49,810 bases of DNA, taken from assembly GCA_902791625.1 (NCBI GenBank), contig CADAWN010000004.1, positions 1 through 49,810 on the forward strand, read 5' to 3'. Under the pieces are notes generated by a model. It was not told the origin of the DNA, ran no database searches, and was given only the letters and a program-made list of their open reading frames with translations. Position 1 is the first letter of the stretch. Every line of letters starts with the position of its first letter. A program made the position numbers and the translations under genes. This DNA comes from an uncultured Erysipelotrichaceae bacterium. GTDB taxonomy: Bacteria; Bacillota_I; Bacilli_A; RF39; UBA660. Below, one piece after another: positions 16,989-26,486 of this stretch.

Positions 16989-19163
16989 TTATTTATATAA
17001 TTTTAATATTTCTTTTTCTATTTTTTTCCATTCCCTGCTATTAGCAGTTTCTATTCCATTTTTAATTAGTTTTTCTCTTAATTTTTTATCATTTACTAGT
17101 AATTCTACTTTCTTAATAGCATCATCTATATTGCCTCTTTCATAGAATAAACAATTATAATTATCTTTCAAATATTCAACGTTTCCTCCATTTTCTAAAG
17201 CAACTACTAAACCATTTGTTGCCATCATTTCAAGCGGTGGATAAGAAAAACTTTCTAGAATACTTGTCTTTATCAAAATATCACAATCCGCATATATTTT
17301 TCCAACTTCATCATGTGGTACTTTATGATAAAATTTATCCACTTGATACCATGTCTTGGGTTCCTTCTCATATGAAAGATAATGTATTTCATATTTGCTG
17401 TGGTCTAATTTATTAGTTATCATAAAACTCTCATCAACATTTTTATAATAATCCTTACAATTTCCTTCGATTAAGATTTTTATCTTATCGTCAAATTTTC
17501 TTTCTTTTTTAGGAAAAATACTTAAATCAATGCCATTTGGTGCATATAAAGAGTGCACTCCAAATCTATTTTTCAACCAATCTTGACACCATTTTGAAAT
17601 AGTTATGTATTCTATGCCTATTTGTTTAAAATAAGTGGAATTAGCTTTTTTCTTCTCAAATCTTCCATACTCATAAAACTCTGATTCCATATTCTGTACT
17701 AAGTATTTCTTTGTAATACAATTATAATATTTTTGTACAAATTCTAAGGTTAACCACATTGTAGCCACTAAAACATCTACTCTTTGGATAAATTCTATTC
17801 TATTTTTTGGAATAACAAAAATATAATCACCTTTATCAGTAACTTTTTCTACTTTGGAAGTTTGTTTATTGAGATTAATCATCGTTACATCATAACCATT
17901 TTTCTTTAAAATAATGGCATGCTTAATTGCAACCATTATTCCACCAGAGACATTTGTTGATGGAAGAACGAAACAAATATTTTTTCTTAATTTGCTTAAA
18001 ATAAATTCAGCTAACCCTCTACCAGAATAAGTTGTTACACGATTAGTAATTACTTCATTGTATGCATTTGTTGCAATTTCTTCCCTATAATTAGTATCTT
18101 CTATTAATCTCTTTAATTTATTATCCCAATCTTTTTTATTGTCACATAGAAGTCCTGTTTTACCATCAATTATTTCACTTTTGAAAGCTCCTACATTTGA
18201 AGCAATAGTAGGTATTTTAACTAATGCTGCTTCCGTCCACTTATTTTCAGATTTAGCCTCATTAAAAATAGTATCTTCAAGTGGCGCTAAATTTATGTCT
18301 ACTGATCTAATTAGTTTTGGCAATTCTTTCCAATCAATAAAAGGAGACGTAATAACTTTATCTTTTACCTCTACCATTTCTAGTGGTAAATCAAGTAAAC
18401 CAACTATTTTTAGATAAACATTTTCATATTTTTTTAATACTTCTACTATGCTTGGCATTATAAGTTTAAAATCATCATTATGAGTGATACTTCCTGACAA
18501 GTATCCAATAATGATTTTATTCTTTTCTTTCACTACTGTATTCAATGCCTCTTGAGAATACTTAACCATATCTTCTGACATAACATTTCTATTAATATAA
18601 ACTTCTTTTAAATGCTTTGACATTTCTGTTTGTAAACGTTCTGTAGAAGCAATTCCATATTCACATAGATCAAGTGTTTTCCCCATTCTTACAACACCAT
18701 CATCATATAAATTTCTTTCTTCTATAGACATATTATCTAAAAACTTTATCATCTTAGTATGTTCTAAGTCAAATACCAAATCATCTATATCGTAAAAAAT
18801 AGTTTTGTTATTTTCTTTTGCTATTTTAATAAATTCTTCAATGATCGGAAGTACTGGGCATCTATAAAAAACAAAACCTCTATAATATTTCAATGAATCA
18901 AGTTTTAAATCTGCATAATAAACTTTATCACAGCTAATTCCATATGATTCAAGTTGTTCAATTTGATGATCAACTCTATATCGTTGTGGATGAGGTAGGC
19001 TGCATCCATTTATAAAAAGTATATCTTTAAATCCCTTATCATATTTTTTGTTAATAGATGAACATTTATAAGAGATAAATCGAGCACTCTTTTTTGATAA
19101 TTCAACAAAACCTTCTTGTTTTAAAGTTTTCCCAACTTTTGAAAATAAATTTTTTGCGCTCAT
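16989..19163 (-). CDS. Two-domain glycosyltransferase, tandem GT4-type (group 1) fusion
   Basis: 724 aa. The first GT-B unit (about 45-390) includes YDIDDLVFD, IGYLSGSITHNDDF and a donor-site segment around LAPLEDTIFNEAKSENKWTE. The second (about 395-724) includes CFVLPSTNVSGGIMVAIKHA, ISKWCQDWL, APNGIDLSIFP and ESFSYPPLEMMATNGLV with the conserved Glu of GT4 enzymes. A fusion of two retaining transferases probably adds two consecutive sugars. Comparable large bifunctional enzymes occur in rhamnan loci next to TagGH-like exporters. ATG 19163 is preferred over the GTG at 19172 because GAGGTG sits 6 bases upstream of it. Confidence 0.85.
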   Translation of the reverse strand: MSAKNLFSKVGKTLKQEGFVELSKKSARFISYKCSSINKKYDKGFKDILFINGCSLPHPQRYRVDHQIEQLESYGISCDKVYYADLKLDSLKYYRGFVFYRCPVLPIIEEFIKIAKENNKTIFYDIDDLVFDLEHTKMIKFLDNMSIEERNLYDDGVVRMGKTLDLCEYGIASTERLQTEMSKHLKEVYINRNVMSEDMVKYSQEALNTVVKEKNKIIIGYLSGSITHNDDFKLIMPSIVEVLKKYENVYLKIVGLLDLPLEMVEVKDKVITSPFIDWKELPKLIRSVDINLAPLEDTIFNEAKSENKWTEAALVKIPTIASNVGAFKSEIIDGKTGLLCDNKKDWDNKLKRLIEDTNYREEIATNAYNEVITNRVTTYSGRGLAEFILSKLRKNICFVLPSTNVSGGIMVAIKHAIILKKNGYDVTMINLNKQTSKVEKVTDKGDYIFVIPKNRIEFIQRVDVLVATMWLTLEFVQKYYNCITKKYLVQNMESEFYEYGRFEKKKANSTYFKQIGIEYITISKWCQDWLKNRFGVHSLYAPNGIDLSIFPKKERKFDDKIKILIEGNCKDYYKNVDESFMITNKLDHSKYEIHYLSYEKEPKTWYQVDKFYHKVPHDEVGKIYADCDILIKTSILESFSYPPLEMMATNGLVVALENGGNVEYLKDNYNCLFYERGNIDDAIKKVELLVNDKKLREKLIKNGIETANSREWKKIEKEILKLYK

Positions 19164-19173
19164 TATTTTCACC

Positions 19174-20037
19174 TCATTTCTTATATGGATATTTACCCTT
19201 TATACCCTTTTTGTAATCTTTCAATCCTCTTAAATACATTTTTATTTTTTTAATTTTATTTTTTTCAAATAAAATAACACCAATCATATTATGTCTCTGA
19301 TTAGCTAATGCATGACAATACCCAGGATCATCTTTTATATACATATCTCTTATGTAATGATAATTTCTCATTATATAATATCTTCTTATTGCTGAATGAT
19401 TAGTACATAGAAACAATCTTCCTCTTATTTTTTTATAAAATATATCTCCTAGATTATGATCTATTTCAATAGAATTAATTCTTAAAATTTTATATCCATT
19501 TTTATGTAAATTCATGCAGTATTCAATATCTATTCCATCTATAAAAAACCAATCCTTATATCCACCAATTTTTTTCCAAATATCTAAATTAACTAGATTA
19601 CCAGATGTCATTACATCATGTGGATCATCAAATTCTGTTTCTGGTTTCTTGTCTATCAATCTAGTATTATGCCAAGGAGTAACAATACCAACTTTAGTCA
19701 TATCTTTCGTAAGTATTATTTTTTTTATTTTATCCATTACTCCTGGTTTGAAAGTTGTATCCTGATCCATAGTTAAAAGCCATTTATATCCCTCAGCCAA
19801 GGCTTTTTTTGCGCCAATATTCATTGCAGTAGCAACACCAACATTTTCATTTTTAAAAATATATTCAATTTTACTACTTTTTGGAATTCTATTCTTATTA
19901 TCTTTTCCTTCTGTATTATCAATAATATAAAGTTTGTCAATATCATTTAAATATGAATCTATATTCTTTATATCCTCATCTTTAGGATTATAAAGTGTAA
20001 CTGCTCCTGCAATTTTTAATTTTTCTTTTTTTGGCAT
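19174..20037 (-). CDS. Family 2 glycosyltransferase, rhamnosyltransferase-like
   Basis: 287 aa. IAGAVTLYNPKDEDI, LYIIDNTEG, NENVGVATAMNIGAKKA and TMDQDTTF give the GT2 rhamnosyltransferase (WbbL/RfbN-like) pattern; DQD is the metal-binding motif. It would transfer rhamnose from dTDP-rhamnose, which the operon at 26472-30770 makes. The start ATG at 20037 follows the GGAGG in the last codons of the permease. It ends with TGA, one of the clear uses of TGA as a stop here. Confidence 0.86.
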   Translation of the reverse strand: MPKKEKLKIAGAVTLYNPKDEDIKNIDSYLNDIDKLYIIDNTEGKDNKNRIPKSSKIEYIFKNENVGVATAMNIGAKKALAEGYKWLLTMDQDTTFKPGVMDKIKKIILTKDMTKVGIVTPWHNTRLIDKKPETEFDDPHDVMTSGNLVNLDIWKKIGGYKDWFFIDGIDIEYCMNLHKNGYKILRINSIEIDHNLGDIFYKKIRGRLFLCTNHSAIRRYYIMRNYHYIRDMYIKDDPGYCHALANQRHNMIGVILFEKNKIKKIKMYLRGLKDYKKGIKGKYPYKK

Positions 20038-20038
20038 A

Positions 20039-20806
20039 TTATAATTCCTCCGCAAATCCTTTTGATAATTTTTTAAATACTTTGATACCGATAAATAGAA
20101 GTGCAACACTAAACAAGAAAACAAATAATAAACTTAGGAAATTAGGTGCTTCATGATAAAAGAATATTTTTCTATAACTTTCTATTATAGTTGTCATTGG
20201 ATTAAAGTATAAAATATTTTGTATTTTCTGTGGGAACATATCTATTGAATATAATACTGGTGTTCCATAGAAAAGCATAGTAACAAGAAAATTTACAATA
20301 TATTCTAAGTCTCTTACATATACATTTATAGAACTAGTAATAAATATAATTCCTTGTAACAATACAAACTGTATAAGTATTACTATAGGTAAAAATATAA
20401 TATTAATACTGAAGCCTATACCGCTCACCATTACAAAAATACAGACTATTAAACACGAAATCAAGAAATTAATCAATCCACTCACGTTTATTGAAATTGG
20501 TAAAATTTCTCTTGGAAAATAAACCTTTTTAAGAATATTTCCATTAACTAGAATTGTAGATGTTCCTTGAGATATAACTGTTGTAAACCAACTCCATGGT
20601 AAAATTGCAATTACTATGAATGTAGTATAATGTGGTTGAGCTCCTTTTAAAAGAAAGGGAAAAACTATTGCATATACTAAAGTAGTTAACAATGGATTAA
20701 CAAATGACCATAATACTCCAAGAAAAGATCCTTTATATTTTCCTCTAATCTCTTTTCTTACATTACTCTTTAAAAGCTGTCTATAATTATATAATTCTCT
20801 AATCAT
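20039..20806 (-). CDS. ABC-2 polysaccharide exporter permease (TagG/Wzm-like)
   Basis: 255 aa, six hydrophobic helices. The N-terminus RKEIRGKYKGSFLGVLWSFVNPL is diagnostic for the TagG/RfbA/Wzm permease family (RYKxSxLGxLWxxLxPL). With the ATPase it exports a finished lipid-linked glycan (teichoic acid, rhamnan or O-antigen type) to the outer face. The start is ATG 20806, one base after the ATPase stop; a GTG at 20815 is less well placed relative to AAAGGTG. Confidence 0.92.
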   Translation of the reverse strand: MIRELYNYRQLLKSNVRKEIRGKYKGSFLGVLWSFVNPLLTTLVYAIVFPFLLKGAQPHYTTFIVIAILPWSWFTTVISQGTSTILVNGNILKKVYFPREILPISINVSGLINFLISCLIVCIFVMVSGIGFSINIIFLPIVILIQFVLLQGIIFITSSINVYVRDLEYIVNFLVTMLFYGTPVLYSIDMFPQKIQNILYFNPMTTIIESYRKIFFYHEAPNFLSLLFVFLFSVALLFIGIKVFKKLSKGFAEEL

Positions 20807-20807
20807 T

Positions 20808-21557
20808 TTAACCACACACCTTTAAATATTCATCAATAACTTCTTTAGTTTTTCCATCTTTTCTTATTTCTCCTTCATAAACCCAAACTGCTCTATCACA
20901 TAGTTTTTCTATAGAATCAAGGCTATGGCTTACAATAACTATTGTCTTTTTAGATTTCTTTAACTCCTCTAATTTATCAAAGCACTTTTCTTGAAAGTGT
21001 TGATCGCCTACAGCAAGTATCTCATCTATTAATAAAATATCAGCATCTACATTTATTGCAACAGAAAAAGCAAGTCTCATATACATACCAGAAGAATATG
21101 TTCTTACAGGTGCTTCTATAAACTCCCCTAATTCTGAAAAATCAATAATACTTTGTATTCTATTGTCTATTTCTTGTGCTGTAAGTCCAAAAATAGATGC
21201 ATTAAAATAAATATTCTCTCTTCCTGTAAAATCAGGATGGAATCCAGCACCTAATTCAAGTAAAGAAGTTAATTTACCATTTGTAGTAATTGTTCCACTT
21301 GTTGGATAAATAATTTTAGTCATTAATTTTAAAAGTGTACTTTTACCACTACCATTGACTCCTATCAACGCCACAGTTTCTCCCTTTTTTATTTCCAAAT
21401 TAATATTTTTTAAAACTTCATGGTACCCAACTTTTGTATTTTTCCAAAATACTAAACGTTCTTTTAATGTAAATGGTTTATCATACACAAGTTTAAATCT
21501 TTTATAAACATTGTCTACAACTATAGCTGTTTTATCATTTATTACATTTTTTTTCAT
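20808..21557 (-). CDS. ABC polysaccharide exporter ATPase (TagH/Wzt-like, short form)
   Basis: 249 aa. Walker A GVNGSGKST, Q-loop region ELGAGFHPDFTGREN (diagnostic for Wzt/TagH), signature YSSGMYMRLAFSVAI, Walker B ILLIDEILAVGD and switch His in IVSHSL. It ends right after the ATPase domain, so it lacks the carbohydrate-binding domain of Wzt proteins that read a capped chain end. Export coupled to synthesis without chain-end recognition is the likely mode. First gene of the glycan operon, with a GGAGG site and an extended -10 element upstream. Confidence 0.93.
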   Translation of the reverse strand: MKKNVINDKTAIVVDNVYKRFKLVYDKPFTLKERLVFWKNTKVGYHEVLKNINLEIKKGETVALIGVNGSGKSTLLKLMTKIIYPTSGTITTNGKLTSLLELGAGFHPDFTGRENIYFNASIFGLTAQEIDNRIQSIIDFSELGEFIEAPVRTYSSGMYMRLAFSVAINVDADILLIDEILAVGDQHFQEKCFDKLEELKKSKKTIVIVSHSLDSIEKLCDRAVWVYEGEIRKDGKTKEVIDEYLKVCG

Positions 21558-21811
21558 AATACCTCCACTTTTTTATTATATCATAAATCAAATTTTCATA
21601 TGATAACACAGGCAAAAATTATTATTTTTTGATAAAGTAAATTAACACTTAACCAATAGTATTTATATAAGACCATGTTACAATACAAATATAATTAAAC
21701 ATTACAGAAATCCAATGTATGCAATTCATATTAATTATATCAAAAATATGATAAATATTAAAGATATATTTACTTAAAATAATCATACTATCATGCAAAA
21801 AAATATAACAT
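21558..21811. other. AT-rich gene-free leader of the glycan operon
   Basis: No open frame worth calling on either strand. It holds the extended -10 promoter at 21575-21583. Beyond that it is low-complexity AT sequence up to the inverted repeat at 21812. Confidence 0.5.
21575..21583 (-). promoter_or_regulatory. Extended -10 promoter of the glycan operon
   Basis: Minus strand TGATATAAT about 20 bases before the ATPase start. No convincing -35. The same nine bases precede the HAD and GH25 genes. Confidence 0.6.
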
Positions 21812-21876
21812 AATAAAAGTGTATCAAAAACTAAAGTGTCCTAAACAGGGTTCGCTTCAAATGATACACTTTTATT
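21812..21876. repeat. Perfect 15-bp inverted repeat enclosing an IS-end-like core
   Basis: AATAAAAGTGTATCA (21812-21826) is repeated inverted and perfect at 21862-21876 around a 35-base centre. The centre carries AGTGTCCTAAACAGG (21835-21849), related to a sequence at 49713-49739 in the opposite orientation. It may be a terminator for the broken HAD gene, a miniature element, or the leftover end of an insertion sequence. No transposase is present. Confidence 0.6.
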
Positions 21877-21922
21877 TATTAATTCATCTTAGATAATTAA
21901 AACAATTTTTTCTAATAACTTA

Positions 21923-24028
21923 CTATTTTAACTTCAGAATCTTCTTTATTTTATTTCTTAGCGAATATGGCACTATTTTTCTTCTCATGTTTTTTATTCG
22001 AGAAGAATGGTATTTTTTATAATAAACTTCAGCTAAAGGTATAATATCATCATAATAATCTTGAATACAGTTGTCACGTATTATCTCAATATATTCCTCA
22101 TATGTTTTATAATATTTATCTAACAATTTTTTATTATCAACATCAAACCTAAATTTTTCAAATTCTTTGATATTAGTTTTCACAGTACTATTTGGCTTTT
22201 TGTTTAGCAAATAGCTTCCTTTCCATAGACTTTGGTTAACTTTAGTATATATCTTTTTGAAATTATTCTTATTTTTAAATTCTTCAACATCTATAGTTTG
22301 AACATAAGGATATTTCTTATTATTCCCTAATTCATAATCATTTTCTATTTTTTTAAATTCAAGCAAATCGGAAGGATTTTTTCTACATAAAAACTCATTA
22401 TAAAAGCTTAAGCAAAATTCTTTGTCAATGCCATCATAATACTTATAATACTTCATTATTTCACTAATTAATTCTATACTTGCATTTTGAAAGCTTTCAA
22501 CAATACCAGAATAATTATCTTTTTCTTGTAAAACTGGAATAATTTTATTATCCTCTTCTTTGTATTTTTCAGTTGTTCCATGTGGTGCAGAAAAAATCAA
22601 TTCATACATCATAACCTGATCAAATATCTTTTTCTTTAACGTTTCTGGGTTGTCCTGATCAAACATATATCCAAATGATTGTGATATATAATCTCTTTTA
22701 TCTAATGCTATTGTACCAAAGTAGTATCCTCGCACATTTTTTCCCAAAATTGTCCTAATTGAATCTTGTATGCTTCCTCACCAACCAACATCAACAACAT
22801 TTGGTATTTTAAAATCATTTAGTTTTTCTTGCTTTAAATACTTCTCAGCTAACATATAACTATAATCAATCATATCATCTATATCTGACCAACAAGCTGC
22901 TACACATTTTTTAGCATTATATACATTTTTTTCTGTAACAGCATCATCATATGTATTAAAACCATATTGATTAATAATTCTTATATATTTTTCTTTTAAT
23001 TCTAATTGGCAATTAATAAAACAGTCTTTAAGCTTAGTATTTTTCTTATTAGCCATAAAATTATTTAATAAAACATCTTTTGAATTTTTAAACATTGCTG
23101 GAATTTGTAATGAATTTCTAGATACGTATAAATAATCAGTGTACTTATTTTTTTGTTTTGGAAATAATTCATATATTTTTTTTATTATATAACCATCTCT
23201 TGCCAAAAAAAACAAATTATCTGAATTATATGTCATATTATATAACCAATTTGTATAGCCTAAATATATCGGAACTAAATAATTATATCCAAAATTCTCC
23301 CAATATGAATTATCGATTCCTGAATATACTGCATTATTTTTCATTCCAAGGATAATTGATTCAAATATGCTGGTTGAATTATTTATATTATAAGTATTAA
23401 CATTTTTGTAATTGTAAGAACTCATACCTAGTTTTTGTGGTTGATTATAATCAGATTCAAAATTGTCACCTATATGAAGCCATTTATCAAATGATAAATT
23501 TTTCTTTTCTTGAACAAATTTAAATAAACTCCCATCGCCTTTAAAAGCATTATTTTCACACGATACATATAGATTATTATCAACATCATATCCACAATTA
23601 TTTAACAATTTCTTGATAAAATCACTTTTTAAATACATATCTGATATATATAATATTTGTTTATTTTTCTTTTTACAATAATTATAAATTTGTTTCATAA
23701 AAGGATTTTCACATATAAACTCTAATTCCCTAAACAATTCTAATTCTTTTATATATGATGTTGTTTTTTTATTCTTTATAGTTTTATTTAATTCATTGTA
23801 AATATCGTCTATTGTAACATCCACTTTATTTGATGCCTTTCTAGCTTTCATTTCTGCTTTTACTCTAATTTTTGAAAAATTACTAATTTTATATTTACTT
23901 TCTATTTCTTTATCCATAGTTCTAAATACATCTATGGGTCTAGATATATTTCTTAAAACCAATGTATCAAATATATCAAATGAAACTATTTCATTATTAT
24001 CGATTAATTTTATTATATCTTCTTTCAT
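21923..24028 (-). pseudogene. HAD-domain surface-glycan protein gene interrupted by an in-frame TGA
   Basis: One reading frame of about 700 codons. The first 416 codons start with a HAD hydrolase domain: SFDIFDTLVLR (D18, D21), YISDMYL and the acidic HIGDNFESDYN. A central part follows, ending IPNVVDVGW, and then a TGA at 22778-22780. The same frame continues with GSIQDSIRTILG, as expected across this join in the family, and runs to a TAG at 21923. So a single base change (for example GGA to TGA) splits the gene. The lower half has no ATG or ribosome site at its beginning. Such proteins occur in capsule and wall-glycan loci; the activity is not established. Either a nonsense mutation or a sequencing error. 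Confidence 0.82.
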
Positions 24029-24062
24029 TTATGACCATCCTAATAATATTTCATGTATATTT

Positions 24063-24071
24063 ATTATATCA
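24063..24071 (-). promoter_or_regulatory. Extended -10 promoter of the HAD gene
   Basis: Minus strand TGATATAAT about 35 bases before the ATG; -35 element not clear. Confidence 0.55.
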
Positions 24072-24174
24072 CATTTTAATATATTTAATAAAGGTTTTAT
24101 GTAAATAACAGCATTTTTTAAAACTAATTTTCATTATTATGAATTTTAATTGTAATTATTTTATAATTCATATA

Positions 24175-24202
24175 ATAAAAAAGTATCTATTATAGATACT
24201 TT
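24175..24202 (-). terminator. Terminator of the GH25 lysozyme gene
   Basis: Ten-base arms 24180-24189 and 24193-24202, three-base loop, six T on the minus strand; about 58 bases after the stop. Confidence 0.82.
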
Positions 24203-24260
24203 ATATTAATTAATTTATAGTATTTTAGTTCTATAGCAAATTTAACAGAAAGACATAGTA

Positions 24261-26420
24261 TCAGTAGTAAAAAATACTTACATCTACATTCGTAGATACA
24301 CCAGTAACTCTACCTTTGGAAGTATATTGCCATCCTCTATAATCACCTGGACGATCGGATACAGCATAATTAGCAATCCATGTAGTTAAATTTAATAAAT
24401 AATCACTATTAAGGACGTTATTTGAATAATCTGTATAAGTATATATTTTAGCTTGAGGAATTATATCCATAAACCCTTTTACAATACCATTATAATCATT
24501 AGTATTCAAATAGCTTGTAATACCATTAGATTCCAAATCAAAATATACACCTAATGAAGCATTTTCTATATATTTACCAGCTGTTTTTTTCAAAAACTCT
24601 GCATAATATTTTCCTTCATCATAGTTTTCAGCATAACTATAAATATACATTCCATAAGGTATATTTAATCTAGTAATAGCTTGCATATTTTCTTCAAATT
24701 TTGAATCAATTCTTTCAGCTCCAGCAGATACTCTTACAATTGCTCCATCTATTTCACCAGAACGCCATAGATTATCCCAATCAATTGTTTTGTTATGATC
24801 AGAAACATCAACAACTAATTTTATATTTTCATGTTGAAGTTCACCATTAGCAGTAAATTCGCATCTTTTTCCATCAACTTTAGCTATATATTTAGCTCTA
24901 CTACCATCTTCATATATATAATACTTTTTACCATCAATTACTTGCCATCCTGTACGATCTATAAATGATAAATTTGTACTCATATCATTTCTTTGAGGAG
25001 GTTGTGCACCTTTATCCACAAGTACTATTTCAATAGCTTCTATTCTCTTTCCTTGACCTTCTGTACCAGATTTTTCACCATTCTTAGCCCAATTCATCCA
25101 TCCTATATTTTGGGCATGAACTCTATAATATATGTCATGATTTTTAGCCATATCATCTGTTAATTTTATTTCTATAGCTTCTAATCTTTTTCCTTCTCCT
25201 TGTGTACCAGCTACTTCTCCATCTTTTACATAAGGCATCCATCCATAATCTTGAGCATGAACTCTATACAATACACTTCCTAAATAATCTTGATCATTTA
25301 ATTTTATAGTCATTGCTTCAATTCTTAATGCTTGTCCAGATGTTCCTGTCATTTCACCATTTGATACTTCACCTTGCCATCCAATATTTTGAACATGTGA
25401 ATTATATGTTATTTTCTTACTTATAAATCTTTCAGTTGTATTAATATTACTTATGGTTGGTGGTGTACAATCTTTATCTACTAATACTATTTCTATTCCT
25501 TCTAATCTATATGCCTTACCTTGCGATCCTGCTTTTTGACCATTTTTAGCCCAATTCATCCATCCTACATTTTGTGTATGAACTCTATAATATACATCAT
25601 AATGTTCAGCTAATTCACCATATAATTCTATTTGTATTGCCTCTAATCTTTTTGCTTGACCAAAAGTACCTGATATTTCACCATCTTTTTTGTAATTATT
25701 TTCCCAACCTATATCTTGAATATGAGTTTTATATTTTATACCTCCAGAATAATTAGTGTCCAATTGAATATCTATTGCCTCTAATCTTTTTGCTTGACCA
25801 AAGGTACCAGAAACTTCACCATTTTTCTTATAATTGTTTTCCCAACCTATATCCTGAATATGAGTTTTATATTTTATCAATGCATATTTTTCTTCTTTTG
25901 GTTCCTCTTTTGGATGTTCTTTTTCTTTTACATTAACTTTAATTTCTGTTTTATATTTATTATCTTTTGTAGATAATGTAATAGCACCTTCACCTAATTC
26001 TTTACCATAAACATTATTATTTTCAAGTTTTAAATTATCAGATACACTAATAACTATATCTTCTTTATTATATCCCTCATTAATTAATTCTTCACTATTT
26101 TCAATAGTAATTTCATAAAAACTCTCTTGATTATCTTTTTCTAATTCAACGTCTCTATTAGAAACAAGAATACCATGATAATTAACTGTAACATCATATG
26201 AAGAATCACCTTCACCTGCTTTTATTGTTTTAGGATAGTTTTGATTGTTTGGAATATCTATTTTAACATCATCATCAAACTTATCTCTAATCGTTTTTTC
26301 TAAACCTTTCTCATATATATCTGAATATAATATATCTATACTTTTATTTTGTTCTTCTAAGGCATATACATTAGTAAAAATACCAAAAGCAATTATTAAC
26401 ATCACTAAATATTTTTTCAT
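24261..26420 (-). CDS. Secreted GH25 lysozyme with six ChW repeats
   Basis: 719 aa. Signal peptide 1-20 (ends VYA). Residues about 21-175 form an Ig-like region with repeated beta strands. Six clostridial hydrophobic-W (ChW) repeats occupy about 178-500. Each has (T/V)H(I/V/T/A)Q..GW, a G-x-x-x-G turn and R(L/I)E(A/G)(I/M). A short wall-binding-type motif (GWQVIDGKKYYIYEDG) comes next. The C-terminal 185 residues are a GH25 muramidase: LVVDVSDHN and YFDLES give the catalytic acids, and the protein ends DVSIFYY as the family does. It cleaves MurNAc-GlcNAc bonds in peptidoglycan. TGA stop. It lies between the rhamnose operon and the broken HAD gene with its own promoter and terminator. Confidence 0.93.
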   Translation of the reverse strand: MKKYLVMLIIAFGIFTNVYALEEQNKSIDILYSDIYEKGLEKTIRDKFDDDVKIDIPNNQNYPKTIKAGEGDSSYDVTVNYHGILVSNRDVELEKDNQESFYEITIENSEELINEGYNKEDIVISVSDNLKLENNNVYGKELGEGAITLSTKDNKYKTEIKVNVKEKEHPKEEPKEEKYALIKYKTHIQDIGWENNYKKNGEVSGTFGQAKRLEAIDIQLDTNYSGGIKYKTHIQDIGWENNYKKDGEISGTFGQAKRLEAIQIELYGELAEHYDVYYRVHTQNVGWMNWAKNGQKAGSQGKAYRLEGIEIVLVDKDCTPPTISNINTTERFISKKITYNSHVQNIGWQGEVSNGEMTGTSGQALRIEAMTIKLNDQDYLGSVLYRVHAQDYGWMPYVKDGEVAGTQGEGKRLEAIEIKLTDDMAKNHDIYYRVHAQNIGWMNWAKNGEKSGTEGQGKRIEAIEIVLVDKGAQPPQRNDMSTNLSFIDRTGWQVIDGKKYYIYEDGSRAKYIAKVDGKRCEFTANGELQHENIKLVVDVSDHNKTIDWDNLWRSGEIDGAIVRVSAGAERIDSKFEENMQAITRLNIPYGMYIYSYAENYDEGKYYAEFLKKTAGKYIENASLGVYFDLESNGITSYLNTNDYNGIVKGFMDIIPQAKIYTYTDYSNNVLNSDYLLNLTTWIANYAVSDRPGDYRGWQYTSKGRVTGVSTNVDVSIFYY
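25637..25880. repeat. Near-identical tandem DNA repeats (ChW repeats 1-2)
   Basis: Two consecutive units of about 135 bp encoding ChW repeats 1 and 2 differ at few positions. The remaining four repeats (25010-25600) are more diverged. The similarity points to recent duplication and possible copy-number slippage. Confidence 0.75.
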
Positions 26421-26442
26421 TAGACAACCTCCTATTTAATAC

Positions 26443-26451
26443 ATTATATCA
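26443..26451 (-). promoter_or_regulatory. Extended -10 promoter of the GH25 gene
   Basis: Minus strand TGATATAAT, about 23 bases before the ATG, overlapping the outflow of the rmlB terminator. Confidence 0.58.
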
Positions 26452-26457
26452 CAACAA

Positions 26458-26486
26458 TAAAAAAAAGACTATTATTTAGTCTTTTT
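26458..26486 (-). terminator. Terminator of the rhamnose operon
   Basis: Ten-base arms 26462-26471 and 26477-26486 with T-run on the minus strand, overlapping the rmlB stop codon. Confidence 0.83.

Noticed and set aside
22745..22747. Separate gene for the lower half of the HAD frame
   Set aside because: It would start at a TTG with no ribosome site, and the sequence continues the upstream protein in frame.
22778..22780. TGA read as a sense codon (mycoplasma-like or Gly-type code)
   Set aside because: TGA ends the GT2 gene at 19174, the GH25 gene at 24261 exactly where its family ends, and the GT2 gene at 29907 in an ATGA overlap. No other gene has an internal TGA.
25010..25880. CRISPR-like repetitive array
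   Set aside because: The repeats are in frame, encode ChW protein repeats of the GH25 enzyme, and have no spacers.
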